Assembly: GCA_964490705.1 (NCBI GenBank)
Contig: CAZBCG010000005.1
Location: forward strand, 62,001-126,000
Direction: 5' to 3'
Length of the DNA: 64,000 nucleotides
Source: Fodinibius sp964490705
GTDB taxonomy: Bacteria; Bacteroidota; Rhodothermia; Balneolales; Balneolaceae
Below, one piece after another: positions 17,607 to 27,138 of the stretch; within the stretch, counting starts at the first letter, position 1; every line of letters begins with the position of its first letter. The notes beneath the pieces were generated by a model. The model saw only the letters and a program-made list of their open reading frames with translations. It did no database searches and was not told the origin of the DNA. A program made the translations under genes and the position numbers.

Positions 17607-19874
17607 GTGAATCGCCTAACTCTTTTACTAATACTGCTATGTATTTCCACATCAGTTGCTGCCCAAGATTTTGCGCATGTGAAAGGGCACGTAACAGATG
17701 CCAAAATTGGAAACGTATTGCCGGGAGCAAACATAGCGCTGACCAACTCGTCCAAAGGAACTTCAACTGATACATCAGGCTCCTATACGCTGAAAAACGT
17801 AAAGCCTGGTAGTTATAAATTGTTATCCACTTACCTCGGTTATGAAAAATTTGAAAAAAACATCATTCTGCGACCAGGCGAAACCCTGACAATCGACATC
17901 AAATTAAAACCCAAAACATACAAGTTAAACGAGCTGGTAGTAGAAACCGGGGACACCCCGAAATTGCACCGTAATATCGGGCAGGCAGAAGTAGAAATTT
18001 CTTTCCTGAAAGATCTACCCTCAGTATTTGAAAATGATCTTTTTCGTTCCCTGCAACTGCTACCGGGCATAAAATCCACTTCTGAGCTTTCCAGCGGCCT
18101 CCACATCCGGGGAGGCAGTCCCGACCAAACGCTGATTTTATTTAACGAGGCAACAATATACAATCCCTCTCATTTTTTTGGATTTTATTCCACATTTAAT
18201 CCAAACGTAATTGGAGATGTTGAGCTTTATAAAGGAACATATCCCGCTAAGTTCGGGGGACGACTGGGATCTATCCTTTCTATATCCAACAAAAACGGTA
18301 ACTCAGACGAGGTTAAGGGGAACGTTTCTCTCGGAATGTTGGCGGCCGGAACTACGATTGAAGGCCCCATAGGTTCTGATAAAGGTTCATGGATGTTATC
18401 GGTCCGCCGTTCCATGCTCGACCCCATTTTATCTGTGCTTAATCAATCATACGATGATATTCCCAATCGTTTTTATTTCTTAGATGCAAACGGAAAAATC
18501 AGTTTTGATGCAAACTCGAAAAACAGACTGTCACTTTCATTCTATTCAGGAAAAGACAAGTTGAATTTCCCTTTTGCAGAACAAACGGGCATCAAATTAA
18601 ATTACGGCAATCAACTCCTCAGTACAACTTGGGAACATACCTTTTCGGATAATTTGACTTCTTCTGTTACTCTTTCTGGTTCGCATTACTTTAATTTTCC
18701 CTCTTTCGAGGTTGCTACTACCCCTTATGAACGATCTAATGAAATTTATAACCTTTCCCTCAAGGCCAACACCCAATACCGCCCCAACAGTCATCACAAA
18801 ATTTCGTCGGGCATCCAGATTGAAAATAAAAATCTCGATCTCACAGATAAATACAACAGCAAATCAACATTCACCTCCAATCATCAGTCTCTTTCTACTG
18901 CACTGTATGTTCAGGATAATTGGATAATCTCCGATCAGTTTACCCTCTCTTCAGGTATCCGGATGAATCATTATAGTGCAGGTAATTATTTCCGCCTGGA
19001 ACCAAGGCTTTCTTTCGAATATCGTCCGACCGAAAACATTCAACTGCAAGCAGCTTATGGACGATATAACCAATATATGACACTTGTCTCGCACGAAGCT
19101 TTTTCCGGATTAGATGTTTGGCTTACGGCAGACGAAGGCGTCCCCCCCTCGTACAGCAACCAATACTCGATAGGGGTCAAAACAGAACCGTGGCAAGGTT
19201 ACAAATTTGACACTGAGATTTATTACCGCTCTATGTCTGACCTCTTTGAACCCGATCCTTTTGTTCCTGATCGATCAGGAGTACCCTACAAAAATACTTT
19301 CCACTTCGGAAAAGGATATGCCTATGGCGCAGAATTTCTTTTTGAACGAAAGGTTGGAAAACTACAGGGCTTTGCAAGTTATACTTTTAGTGTAACGCGC
19401 CGCAAATTTTCGAATATCAACAAGCCCATTGACCAACATGGAAACGCCGAATTCTATCCTACTCGATTTGATCGGCCGCATGCATTAAACTTGGCCTTGA
19501 AATACAAAATCAACTCCCGCTGGTCAACCTCAATGGTGTTCAACTACACCAGTGGTAAACCCTATAGCAAGCCTGTAGCTAGAACTTACAACTTCAAATC
19601 ACCTTTCAGCAGTCGGGATGATCGTCAACTCGTAACAGGGGACATCAATGGAGCACGAATGCCTGCCTACCATCGCTTTGATATTAGTTTTACCCGTCGG
19701 GGAACGTTCTTCGGTATCGGCCAAGCTAAATGGCAGATACAAATTATCAACCTCTATTCCCGGCGAAATACCTGGTTTTACAATTTTGACCTAGGCAAAC
19801 CGCCTTCGAAACAACGAAACGAAGTACGACTACTGCCCGTACTTCCAAATATTTCATATAACATAAATTTCTGA
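17607..19874 (+). CDS. TonB-dependent receptor with CarboxypepD-reg-like N-terminus
   Basis: A 755-residue outer-membrane TonB-dependent receptor beginning at a GTG codon; the first 20 residues are a clear signal peptide ending Val-Ala-Ala-Gln. Residues about 24-100 are a carboxypeptidase-regulatory-like domain (HVKGHVTDAKIGNVLPGANI, SGSYTLKNVKPGSYKL). The plug follows (NDLFRSLQLLPGIKS, LHIRGGSPDQTLILFNEA), then a shorter barrel than SusC, ending YNINF. Its partner is the DUF4249 lipoprotein gene 4 bp downstream, a pairing common in Bacteroidota. The substrate is unknown; receptors of this size often import siderophores, vitamins or peptides rather than large glycans. No Shine-Dalgarno sequence is obvious before the GTG. 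Confidence 0.92.
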   Translation: MNRLTLLLILLCISTSVAAQDFAHVKGHVTDAKIGNVLPGANIALTNSSKGTSTDTSGSYTLKNVKPGSYKLLSTYLGYEKFEKNIILRPGETLTIDIKLKPKTYKLNELVVETGDTPKLHRNIGQAEVEISFLKDLPSVFENDLFRSLQLLPGIKSTSELSSGLHIRGGSPDQTLILFNEATIYNPSHFFGFYSTFNPNVIGDVELYKGTYPAKFGGRLGSILSISNKNGNSDEVKGNVSLGMLAAGTTIEGPIGSDKGSWMLSVRRSMLDPILSVLNQSYDDIPNRFYFLDANGKISFDANSKNRLSLSFYSGKDKLNFPFAEQTGIKLNYGNQLLSTTWEHTFSDNLTSSVTLSGSHYFNFPSFEVATTPYERSNEIYNLSLKANTQYRPNSHHKISSGIQIENKNLDLTDKYNSKSTFTSNHQSLSTALYVQDNWIISDQFTLSSGIRMNHYSAGNYFRLEPRLSFEYRPTENIQLQAAYGRYNQYMTLVSHEAFSGLDVWLTADEGVPPSYSNQYSIGVKTEPWQGYKFDTEIYYRSMSDLFEPDPFVPDRSGVPYKNTFHFGKGYAYGAEFLFERKVGKLQGFASYTFSVTRRKFSNINKPIDQHGNAEFYPTRFDRPHALNLALKYKINSRWSTSMVFNYTSGKPYSKPVARTYNFKSPFSSRDDRQLVTGDINGARMPAYHRFDISFTRRGTFFGIGQAKWQIQIINLYSRRNTWFYNFDLGKPPSKQRNEVRLLPVLPNISYNINF

Positions 19875-19878
19875 TGTT

Positions 19879-20769
19879 ATGATACGCCGCCTCATTCTTG
19901 TTAGCATGTATATATCCTTGGTTCTCTTCTGCAGTTGTGAATTATATGTGCAGGATGAATACAAATCGTACTATGCCATTGAATCATACCTGATTGCCAA
20001 TGATAGCTTATCTCAGGTCAGAGTCACAAAAACGATCCCGATCAATGAAAATCCCGGCACAGATAAACTGGCTATTCAAGATGCCGAGGTGCAAATTCGC
20101 CTGCTAAATCCTGACAGTTCTGTGTCTAAACGATATCAATATAAGCACGACGGACATGGACGTTATGTAGCAGTTGATGGTGGCATTGTTCAACCGAACC
20201 ATTTGTACCAGCTATATATTACCCTGAACAACGGTGACATCGTTAAAACAAAAACATTAGTCCCCGGTCAATTTAACATTGTAGGCGAACCTCCAAATAA
20301 CTATGTATATCGGGGCAAATCACAAATCGGATTTACTACCACTCCGAGCAAATATCCCAACAGGCAAACATATTACCTCTTTACAGCCAATGCCCTCGAT
20401 AGCTCGAGAAAAAACTTAACTCCATTCTATAAGAAGTTGGTCCAAGAACAAAACGGCTGGATAAACAACTACTACATTAATTCATCGGATATCAATAATG
20501 AGACAACGTTTAATGTAGACGAACAGGGAAATATCAAAATAAAAATTCCATGGTCCCTTATTGCTTTTTACGGGCAAAATGATATCACGATTAATGCTAT
20601 CGATGACAATCTTTACAATTACGTGCGCTCTCAGGACGGATTTACTGAGGGAACGACTTGGGCAAATGGCAAAGTGCAAAATACCCGCTATAATATATCA
20701 GGCGGAATTGGAATATTTGGCAGTATGGCCCGCGTAACACGGCGGATTGACATTGAGCGGGCCAAATAA
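19879..20769 (+). CDS. DUF4249 outer-membrane lipoprotein
   Basis: A 296-residue lipoprotein of the DUF4249 type. The signal ends Leu-Phe-Cys-Ser-Cys (Cys20 most likely lipidated). The first mature stretch (YAIESYLIANDSLSQVRVTKTIPINE) and the segment ETTFNVDEQGNIKIKIPW suit this family, whose members accompany TonB-dependent receptors with a carboxypeptidase-regulatory-like domain. The gene starts 4 bp after the receptor stop, so they are one transcript. Function not established for the family; a SusD-like accessory role at the surface is inferred. The C-terminus has ISGGIGIFGSMARV, typical of the family's end. Confidence 0.85.
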   Translation: MIRRLILVSMYISLVLFCSCELYVQDEYKSYYAIESYLIANDSLSQVRVTKTIPINENPGTDKLAIQDAEVQIRLLNPDSSVSKRYQYKHDGHGRYVAVDGGIVQPNHLYQLYITLNNGDIVKTKTLVPGQFNIVGEPPNNYVYRGKSQIGFTTTPSKYPNRQTYYLFTANALDSSRKNLTPFYKKLVQEQNGWINNYYINSSDINNETTFNVDEQGNIKIKIPWSLIAFYGQNDITINAIDDNLYNYVRSQDGFTEGTTWANGKVQNTRYNISGGIGIFGSMARVTRRIDIERAK

Positions 20770-21099
20770 ACACTAATTCTTTACGGCCAGATTTGAAAAC
20801 CCTAACTAAGCTAAGTTGTGGAGAGCATAGACATCCTTCCAATTTCGTATATTGAGGTTCATTGTTAACCTAAATACCCAGACGGATAGATACTCCCCAA
20901 ATTATTCAGGTTTCGGCTGCAGTGGGTGCTTATTTTTCAGCAAACCGGTAATGCTGAATTCCTTGTCGTAGATGTGACATTCCCCGACTACCATACCAAC
21001 GCTATTTAGTGGATGCAGAAACCAGTCTGCACTCTAAAAGAACAGAAGACCTTACCTGTCAGTTCAAACAAATTCAGGTAGATTTAAACAACTCCACTG
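20770..21099. other. 330-bp convergent intergenic region, nothing recognised
   Basis: The gap lies between the tail of the DUF4249 gene (plus strand) and the tail of the GH16 gene (minus strand). No open frame with family similarity, RNA gene or clear terminator with a U-run was found. A short inverted repeat TACCTG...CAGGTA occurs near 21054-21081 but is too small to interpret. Confidence 0.4.
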
Positions 21100-21963
21100 T
21101 CAATTTGAATATACACGAACGTAATCTACCTCCATACGTGCATTAGTAAGATCGGGATCGATACCATTCTTAAGGCCACCCGATTCGTACTGTGGATCGC
21201 TTCCCCAGTTTCCCCCCATGGCAATATTCATGATGATAAAAAACTGATCATTAAACGGCCATGTATCGCTCGTTTTCTGGGCAGGCTCAAAAGTATAAAA
21301 GGCTGTACCATCTATCTTGAAGACTATACGCTTCGAGGTCCATTGCACTTCATAAACATGAAACTCTTCGTTAAAATCGGGCACTTCAGTCCCTTCAGAA
21401 TGCTGTGTGTTACCATGGCTGGCCGGAGTATGCAGTGAACTGTGAACCACACCCGGATTTTTGCCCACATGCTCCATTATGTCAATTTCTCCACAGGTGG
21501 GCCATCCCACTTCTGTGATATCGGAACCAAGCATCCAGATGGCGGGCCAAGTACCAGATTCCTTGGGCAGCTTTGCCCGCACCTTAACTGTCACATGCTC
21601 AAATGTCTGTTTGCCCTGTGTCTTTATCCTTGCAGAAGTCCACTCACCGTCTTTTTTGTGTGCTTCGATAATAAGTTTCCCATCCTCAACACGAACATTT
21701 TGGGATGCATCAGTATAATACTGTACTTCGTTATTGCCCCATCCGTTACTGCCATGACCAATATCATACGTCCAGTTTTCTTCGTTGGGAGCTCCACTTT
21801 CCTTAAACTCATCTGCCCAAAGAAGTGTACCCGCTTCGGTTGTGTCTTCGGGTTGCTCTTCGTCAAAATCGAAATTGTAGTTGTTGTTATCCTCACTACA
21901 AAAAAGGAAACAGGTTACAAGAAAAAGAATGGAAACATACTTCATTTTTCGCACAAAAATCAT
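21100..21963 (-). CDS. GH16 beta-glucanase (laminarinase-like), probably exported
   Basis: A 287-residue family 16 glycoside hydrolase. The catalytic signature GEIDIMEH is complete (nucleophile Glu159, Asp161, acid/base Glu164 from this start). WPAIWMLG upstream and the QFFIIMNIAMGGNWG block downstream are typical of bacterial beta-1,3-glucanases. The Met plus EH variant suggests laminarin-type beta-1,3 or mixed-linkage glucan rather than agar or carrageenan. The N-terminus has a hydrophobic stretch ending Phe-Leu-Phe-Cys-Ser, a loose lipobox, so a lipoprotein is likely. I chose the ATG at 21963 because AGGTG lies six bases upstream; a GTG at 21972 and an ATG at 21945 are alternatives. It is last in the SusCD operon driven by the ECF/FecR pair. 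Confidence 0.93.
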   Translation of the reverse strand: MIFVRKMKYVSILFLVTCFLFCSEDNNNYNFDFDEEQPEDTTEAGTLLWADEFKESGAPNEENWTYDIGHGSNGWGNNEVQYYTDASQNVRVEDGKLIIEAHKKDGEWTSARIKTQGKQTFEHVTVKVRAKLPKESGTWPAIWMLGSDITEVGWPTCGEIDIMEHVGKNPGVVHSSLHTPASHGNTQHSEGTEVPDFNEEFHVYEVQWTSKRIVFKIDGTAFYTFEPAQKTSDTWPFNDQFFIIMNIAMGGNWGSDPQYESGGLKNGIDPDLTNARMEVDYVRVYSN

Positions 21964-21990
21964 TAATCGCACCTATTGCTCCAAAAAAGA

Positions 21991-22055
21991 GGGACAAGCT
22001 GCACTTCTTTTTGAGGGATGGTAGATCGCATTTTGAAGTAGGTGCAACTTGTCCC
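21991..22055 (-). promoter_or_regulatory. Long stem-loop between susD and the GH16 gene
   Basis: A 14-bp inverted repeat, GGGACAAG(C/T)TGCAC, at 21991-22004 and 22042-22055, encloses a 37-base loop. The single mismatch becomes a G-U pair on the minus-strand transcript. It fills much of the 124-bp gap between the susD stop and the GH16 start and has no U-run after it, so it is more likely an RNA stability or processing element that uncouples GH16 from SusCD than a terminator. Confidence 0.5.
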
Positions 22056-22087
22056 TTATATGATAAATTTTGAAACCGAACTTCGGA

Positions 22088-23665
22088 TTAACTGCTAGCC
22101 CATCCCGGGTTATTTTCAGTCATCTCACTATTTCTTCTCATTTCATTGGCAGGGATGGGGAATAATTCATGTTTTCCGGACTGGAATCCAATGCCACCTA
22201 ACACAGAAGAACCATCGCCCCAGCGGATCAGATCGAGATAGCGAACGCCCTCGAATGCCAGCTCAAGTCGCCGTTCTTCTTTGATGGCATCCATCAGCGC
22301 TTGCCCCGATGCAGTGACAGGTAACAGGTCGGCCCGGTCGCGCACTTTGTTAAGCTCAGCACGGGCATCACTGTCAGTATAATCAGAGCTGTGATGATAC
22401 GCTTCGGCCGCCATCAAGAGTACATCGGCATAACGAATGAGACGAATATTCGTGCCGTAATTCAATGCGGGTACCGCTCCGTCCTCCGAGCTTGTTTCAC
22501 CTGCCAACGATCCGTATTTGATCCGAACATATCCCTGATAATCATACGGGTCACCGGTAATGGTATCGCCCGTTCTGTTCTCCAATTCTTGCTCCGAGAG
22601 CAAGCTATTAACGCGCCGCGTACTGTCATTGGCATTTACAAAGGCGTTGTACATATCATCCGTAGGATAAAGGAATCCCCAGCCGCCCTGCAGGCCAGTT
22701 CCATCATTGTTATTGTAATTATCGGTACGAGGCCCGGCCAGCTGCCAGTGAATATTACTTTCCTGGATACGAGTACCCCATGGAAAGTTGCCCCAGTTAT
22801 ATCCCTGGTCTTTCACATATACGATCTCAAATACTGATTCCACCCCGAGTTCGGTTTCTTCACGAAAGACCTCACTGTATTCAGGCACCAAATCGTACTC
22901 CGTGGAGGTGATAACATTTTCAAATTGGGCAGCCGCTTCGTCATACTCTTCTTGATACAAATGTGCTTTCCCCAACAGAGACTGAGCCGCACCCCTCGAA
23001 GCTCTGAACTTGTCGGCTTGGCCATATTCACTCTTCAACGGCAACGCGTTAATCGCTTCGGTAAGATCCGTTTCTATTTGCGCATATACTTCATCGGCTG
23101 CAGTTCGGGGCTGTGAATACTCACTGGGAGCCAACTCTTCCAGGTTCAACGGTACATCGCCGAACATCGATACCAGCTCGAAGTAAAAGAAGGCACGTAG
23201 AAACTTTGCCTCGGCAACAACCTGATTTCGAACATCCGATGCTTCGGGATCAACATTATTAATCACTTTATTAGCCCGGTACACCCCATAGTACAACGAC
23301 TGGTATGTCGCCGTTACTGCAGGGTTATCGGCCGAAAAGGTATAATCATCTAACCGTTGATAGGGCGGCTGATCACCACTTCCATTGCCTCCCGCAGTAG
23401 TTTCATTTGTGGGTAAGGTTTTTACCATATAGATACTGTTCCAGTCTTGTGCATAAGCCCACTGCAGAACATTGTACGTGGCCATCAGCGCCTTAGTGGC
23501 ATCATCATCAGTATTGTAAAACTGTCCTTCACCGGCCTTTCCGATAGGATCGACCTGAAGAAACTGATCGGAACAGCCAATAATCATAACCAGCATCAAG
23601 CTTAGTGCCGCTACCATCGAGAGGTTCAATTTTCGCATAACGTATGATTTTTTCGAATTATCCAT
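22088..23665 (-). CDS. SusD/RagB-family glycan-binding lipoprotein (second locus)
   Basis: A 525-residue SusD-family surface lipoprotein. The signal core SLMLVMIIGC makes Cys31 the lipidated residue, or Cys22 if translation begins at the ATG at 23638; neither ATG has a strong ribosome-binding site. Family marks: FYNTDDDATKALMATYNVL, VVAEAKFLRAFFYFELVSMFGDVPL, GAAQSLLGKAHLYQEEYDEA, LIRYADVLLMAAEAYHH, ERRLELAFEGVRYLDLIRWG, and the end KHELFPIPANEM...TENNPGW. It follows SusC by 48 bp and pairs with it to capture oligosaccharides released by GH16. Confidence 0.96.
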   Translation of the reverse strand: MDNSKKSYVMRKLNLSMVAALSLMLVMIIGCSDQFLQVDPIGKAGEGQFYNTDDDATKALMATYNVLQWAYAQDWNSIYMVKTLPTNETTAGGNGSGDQPPYQRLDDYTFSADNPAVTATYQSLYYGVYRANKVINNVDPEASDVRNQVVAEAKFLRAFFYFELVSMFGDVPLNLEELAPSEYSQPRTAADEVYAQIETDLTEAINALPLKSEYGQADKFRASRGAAQSLLGKAHLYQEEYDEAAAQFENVITSTEYDLVPEYSEVFREETELGVESVFEIVYVKDQGYNWGNFPWGTRIQESNIHWQLAGPRTDNYNNNDGTGLQGGWGFLYPTDDMYNAFVNANDSTRRVNSLLSEQELENRTGDTITGDPYDYQGYVRIKYGSLAGETSSEDGAVPALNYGTNIRLIRYADVLLMAAEAYHHSSDYTDSDARAELNKVRDRADLLPVTASGQALMDAIKEERRLELAFEGVRYLDLIRWGDGSSVLGGIGFQSGKHELFPIPANEMRRNSEMTENNPGWASS

Positions 23666-23713
23666 AGTAAATGAAGTTTCTGTATTATCTATTACTCATC
23701 GCCTTACCAATTA

Positions 23714-26700
23714 TTAAAACGATATCGATAGTCCCGTCATCACGCTTTTGGCAATGGGATACACCCCGCGATCGATACCGAGACTCTGCACATTGCCACT
23801 ACCCGCTACAGGATCAACTCCGGGATAATCGGTAAACGTAAAATAGTTATTGAGCGTAGCATAAATCTTGGCCTTTCGAAGACCAATACTGCTCAACCAC
23901 TCGGGATTCAGCGAGTATCCCAGCTGAATCTGCTTAATCCGTACATAAGACCCGTCAAACACCATCATATCGCTATTATATGCATAAGGATTTTCGGTAT
24001 CTGCCCGGAACCACGAGTTCGTGCTTCCCTCTCCCGTCCAGCGATCTTCGTAAAAGAAAGCGGGACGATTCGAGGTTCCTCGATCAACGCGGTTCCAGCC
24101 CAGCAACACATCGTTTCCGAAGTTCCCTGAGACAAATACCCCCAGGTTAATATTCTTATATGAAAAGTTGAGATTGGCGCCCGCAATAACATCGGGATGG
24201 GGACTGCCAATCTGCACCATATCATCCGAGTTAATCAGGTTGTCGCCGTTGGTATTCACCACGATGGGATCTCCCGGCTGGGGATTGTAATCAGCACTGG
24301 AAATGCCATGTTCGTTTCGGAAATTATCGATCTGCGTCTGATTCTGGAATACGCCGTTCGTTTCATATCCGCGGAAATACCACACCGGCTTGCCCTTCTC
24401 AAAATAGGTGGCCGTCCATCCCGTTCCTACCGCCGCACCGGGTATGCGTTCGATCAGCGGATTCAGATATGTGACCTCATTATCGTTGGTCGAAAGAGTT
24501 AGGTTGATATCGTAACCAAAGTCACTTTTGAAATCAGAATAACCAACTTCAAATTCAAAACCCTTGTTGGTTACATCACCGGCATTTACATAGGCCGGAT
24601 CATTACCCACAGAAAGTGGAGGAGCCCCTGGCGTCAGCAGATCCTTGGTTACTTTTTGGTAATAATCTGCCGTAAAGGTGAGCCGGTCGTTCAACATTCG
24701 AAGCTCAATACCAATGTTCGTTTGCTCACTGGTTTCCCACTTTAATTCAGGATTCGCCAGAATATCGGGCTCTGCACCGGAATAGAACCCACCGGCCCCA
24801 TTGGGATAGCGGATGCCCGTGCTCGTTATCAGCCCGCGATATTGATCGGGAGAAAGGTTCGATAGGCTACCGTTTTGTCCCCAGCTTGCCCGAAGCTTGG
24901 CATACGTAATGAAATCCAAATTCCAGAAGTCTTCTGAAGAAGCCACCCATCCGGCCGAAACCGACGGAAAGTTACCCCACCGATTCTGTTCGGCAAGCAG
25001 TGAGGTTCCATCGCGACGAAAGGCAAGCTCAAACAGATACCGACCATCATATTCATAATTCAACCTTGCATAATAAGAGTGTTGCGTCTCCACGGTTTTA
25101 TTTCCGCTGAGCATTCCCTCAATCTCGGCACCACCGTGTTGGGCAAAACTGCCACCCTCTTTAAACAGCGGACCCGATAAGGTAGTTGTATATTTGTAAG
25201 TGAACTTTTGAGCCGACAATCCTCCAAGAACAGTAATCTCATGATTATTGATATTCATTTCGTAGCGGCCAAAGTTCTCCCACAACCAGGTGTACCACTT
25301 ATCTTGATTATCCCGAACATTGGTGGACGTATTCAACCACTCACTGGAAAACCAGTACTCGGGTGTCCAGGTATGATACAACTGAGATGCATAATCGATT
25401 CCGATGCGCGAAGTGATTTCCAAATTATCGAGGGGTTGCATTTTAGCATACAAATTCCCCATCAATTTATCTTGATCAGTATTTCCCTTGGTTGTCTGAA
25501 TGTCGGCCAGCGGATTATGAATTTCGCCGAACACATTTGTCGATACTCCATAATAGTGTCCCTGGTCGTTTTGCACCGGCTTATTTCCCGCATCAATAGC
25601 ATCGGTGATTACCGACGGTGGATTGCCCTGATAGGTAACCGGAACGGTGGGATCGAACATCATCGCATTGGCAATAACCCCACCAAACACGTTATCCTCT
25701 AAAATAGTCTTTCGCTCAAAATTGGTATATGACAGGTGGTTGCCGACCTCAAGCCAGTCTTTAACCTGATGGGTTGTATTTAACCGTGCACTAATTCGTT
25801 TAAAGTTGGCCTTGCTACCACCGGCAATTCCGTTTTCATCCAAAAAGGAACCCGAAAGCACATAGGTTGAATTTTCGTTACCGCCGCTGAAAGAGAGATA
25901 ATGCTTTTGCATACGAGCCGGATCGAACGTCTCTTCCACCCAGTTGGTACTTACATCCGCAACCGAGGCCGATACATTTTGCCCCGCCTCGTTCATATAG
26001 GTGAGATATTGGCTGGCATTCATGGGCTCAGTGACATCACCTGCACTTTGAACACCAAACTGCATCTCGTAATTAACTTCGGTGTCTTGGCGATTTCCCG
26101 ATTTTGTTGTTATAAGAACTACACCATTGGCACCCTCAGCACCATAAATGGCGGCCGATGCGGCATCTTTCAGCACTTCCATCGACTCAATATCATTGGG
26201 GGACAGGTGATTAATATCTCCCGTGCGCATGCCGTCAACGATATACAGCGGCTGTGAATTTTGGTTGGAACCTGTTCCACGAATGCGCACCTGCATACCT
26301 GCACCGGGCGACCCAGACGTTGGCAGTACCGAAACACCAGCGGTTTGTCCTTCTAAGGCTTCTTCGGCCCGGGTGATGGGAAGTTCGCCAATCTCGTCGG
26401 CTTGGACAGAAGAGATAGATCCTGTAACCAAACTACGCTGTTGGGTTCCGTACCCTACAACAACAACTTCATCCCCAGAAATAGCCGCTGATTGCATCGC
26501 AACGTCAATAGTCGTTCGTCCGCTAATCGGAACGGTTTGCGTTTCATATCCTATAAAGGAAAAAACGAGCGTATCCTGCAGCGAAGAAACAGTTAATTCG
26601 TATGTCCCATCGGGACCGGTGGATGTACCTGTGGTAGTTCCCTGCACCTGAATGTTTACCCCCGGCAAAATTTCGCCCGATTCAGCATCGGTTACTGTAC

Positions 26701-27097
26701 CGGTAATTTGTTCAATAGGCACAGCATCCTCTTGTGGAGTGGCTTGCTCGGGAGCGTAAATGCCGTATGTCTTGGGGTTCAGGTATTTATGGATAAGCCC
26801 TTGCCCTTCCAACAAAATTTTCAAGGCTTCCTGTACATTGCTGGGCAAAATTTTCGTCGTCGAAACTGTTTTGCCCTCCATTACATCCGAGCGATACAAA
26901 AAGGCAACATCAGCGCGTTGCTCAAGCTGCTCGAGGGCCTTTTCCAGTTCCATACCCTTTTCGATAACAAGCTCTTGCTCCTGGTATGAAGGCGAATACA
27001 CTGAGCCCAGAGTCTGCGCTTTCGCAAAACTGCCGACCAGGGATATGCAAAGAACCGTTAACACTATCTTCAAATAACCATGCTCAAAATATTTCAT
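23714..27097 (-). CDS. SusC-type TonB-dependent transporter with N-terminal STN domain
   Basis: A 1127-residue SusC-like transporter starting at the ATG at 27097 (a TTG four codons upstream is in frame but unneeded). After the signal peptide (ending Ser-Phe-Ala-Lys-Ala-Gln) comes an STN domain of about 75 residues (ELEKALEQLEQRADVAFLYRSDV, VQEALKILLEGQGL), which in this class contacts the periplasmic part of a FecR anti-sigma factor. Then a carboxypeptidase-regulatory-like domain (GTVTDAESGEILPGVNI), EVVVVGYGTQQ, the plug (LEGQTAGVSVLPTSG, VRIRGTGS, LYIVDGM, VLKDAASAAIYGAEGANGVV) and the barrel. The adjacent FecR and ECF sigma genes fit a substrate-triggered cell-surface signalling loop. Confidence 0.96.
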   Translation of the reverse strand: MKYFEHGYLKIVLTVLCISLVGSFAKAQTLGSVYSPSYQEQELVIEKGMELEKALEQLEQRADVAFLYRSDVMEGKTVSTTKILPSNVQEALKILLEGQGLIHKYLNPKTYGIYAPEQATPQEDAVPIEQITGTVTDAESGEILPGVNIQVQGTTTGTSTGPDGTYELTVSSLQDTLVFSFIGYETQTVPISGRTTIDVAMQSAAISGDEVVVVGYGTQQRSLVTGSISSVQADEIGELPITRAEEALEGQTAGVSVLPTSGSPGAGMQVRIRGTGSNQNSQPLYIVDGMRTGDINHLSPNDIESMEVLKDAASAAIYGAEGANGVVLITTKSGNRQDTEVNYEMQFGVQSAGDVTEPMNASQYLTYMNEAGQNVSASVADVSTNWVEETFDPARMQKHYLSFSGGNENSTYVLSGSFLDENGIAGGSKANFKRISARLNTTHQVKDWLEVGNHLSYTNFERKTILEDNVFGGVIANAMMFDPTVPVTYQGNPPSVITDAIDAGNKPVQNDQGHYYGVSTNVFGEIHNPLADIQTTKGNTDQDKLMGNLYAKMQPLDNLEITSRIGIDYASQLYHTWTPEYWFSSEWLNTSTNVRDNQDKWYTWLWENFGRYEMNINNHEITVLGGLSAQKFTYKYTTTLSGPLFKEGGSFAQHGGAEIEGMLSGNKTVETQHSYYARLNYEYDGRYLFELAFRRDGTSLLAEQNRWGNFPSVSAGWVASSEDFWNLDFITYAKLRASWGQNGSLSNLSPDQYRGLITSTGIRYPNGAGGFYSGAEPDILANPELKWETSEQTNIGIELRMLNDRLTFTADYYQKVTKDLLTPGAPPLSVGNDPAYVNAGDVTNKGFEFEVGYSDFKSDFGYDINLTLSTNDNEVTYLNPLIERIPGAAVGTGWTATYFEKGKPVWYFRGYETNGVFQNQTQIDNFRNEHGISSADYNPQPGDPIVVNTNGDNLINSDDMVQIGSPHPDVIAGANLNFSYKNINLGVFVSGNFGNDVLLGWNRVDRGTSNRPAFFYEDRWTGEGSTNSWFRADTENPYAYNSDMMVFDGSYVRIKQIQLGYSLNPEWLSSIGLRKAKIYATLNNYFTFTDYPGVDPVAGSGNVQSLGIDRGVYPIAKSVMTGLSISF

Positions 27098-27138
27098 GAT
27101 CTTACCCAATTTTTGTTTTGTAAGTATATGCCTTACGC

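Noticed and set aside
25208..25702. A 164-codon open frame on the plus strand opposite the second susC
   Set aside because: Shadow of the SusC barrel; no domain or signal that stands on its own.
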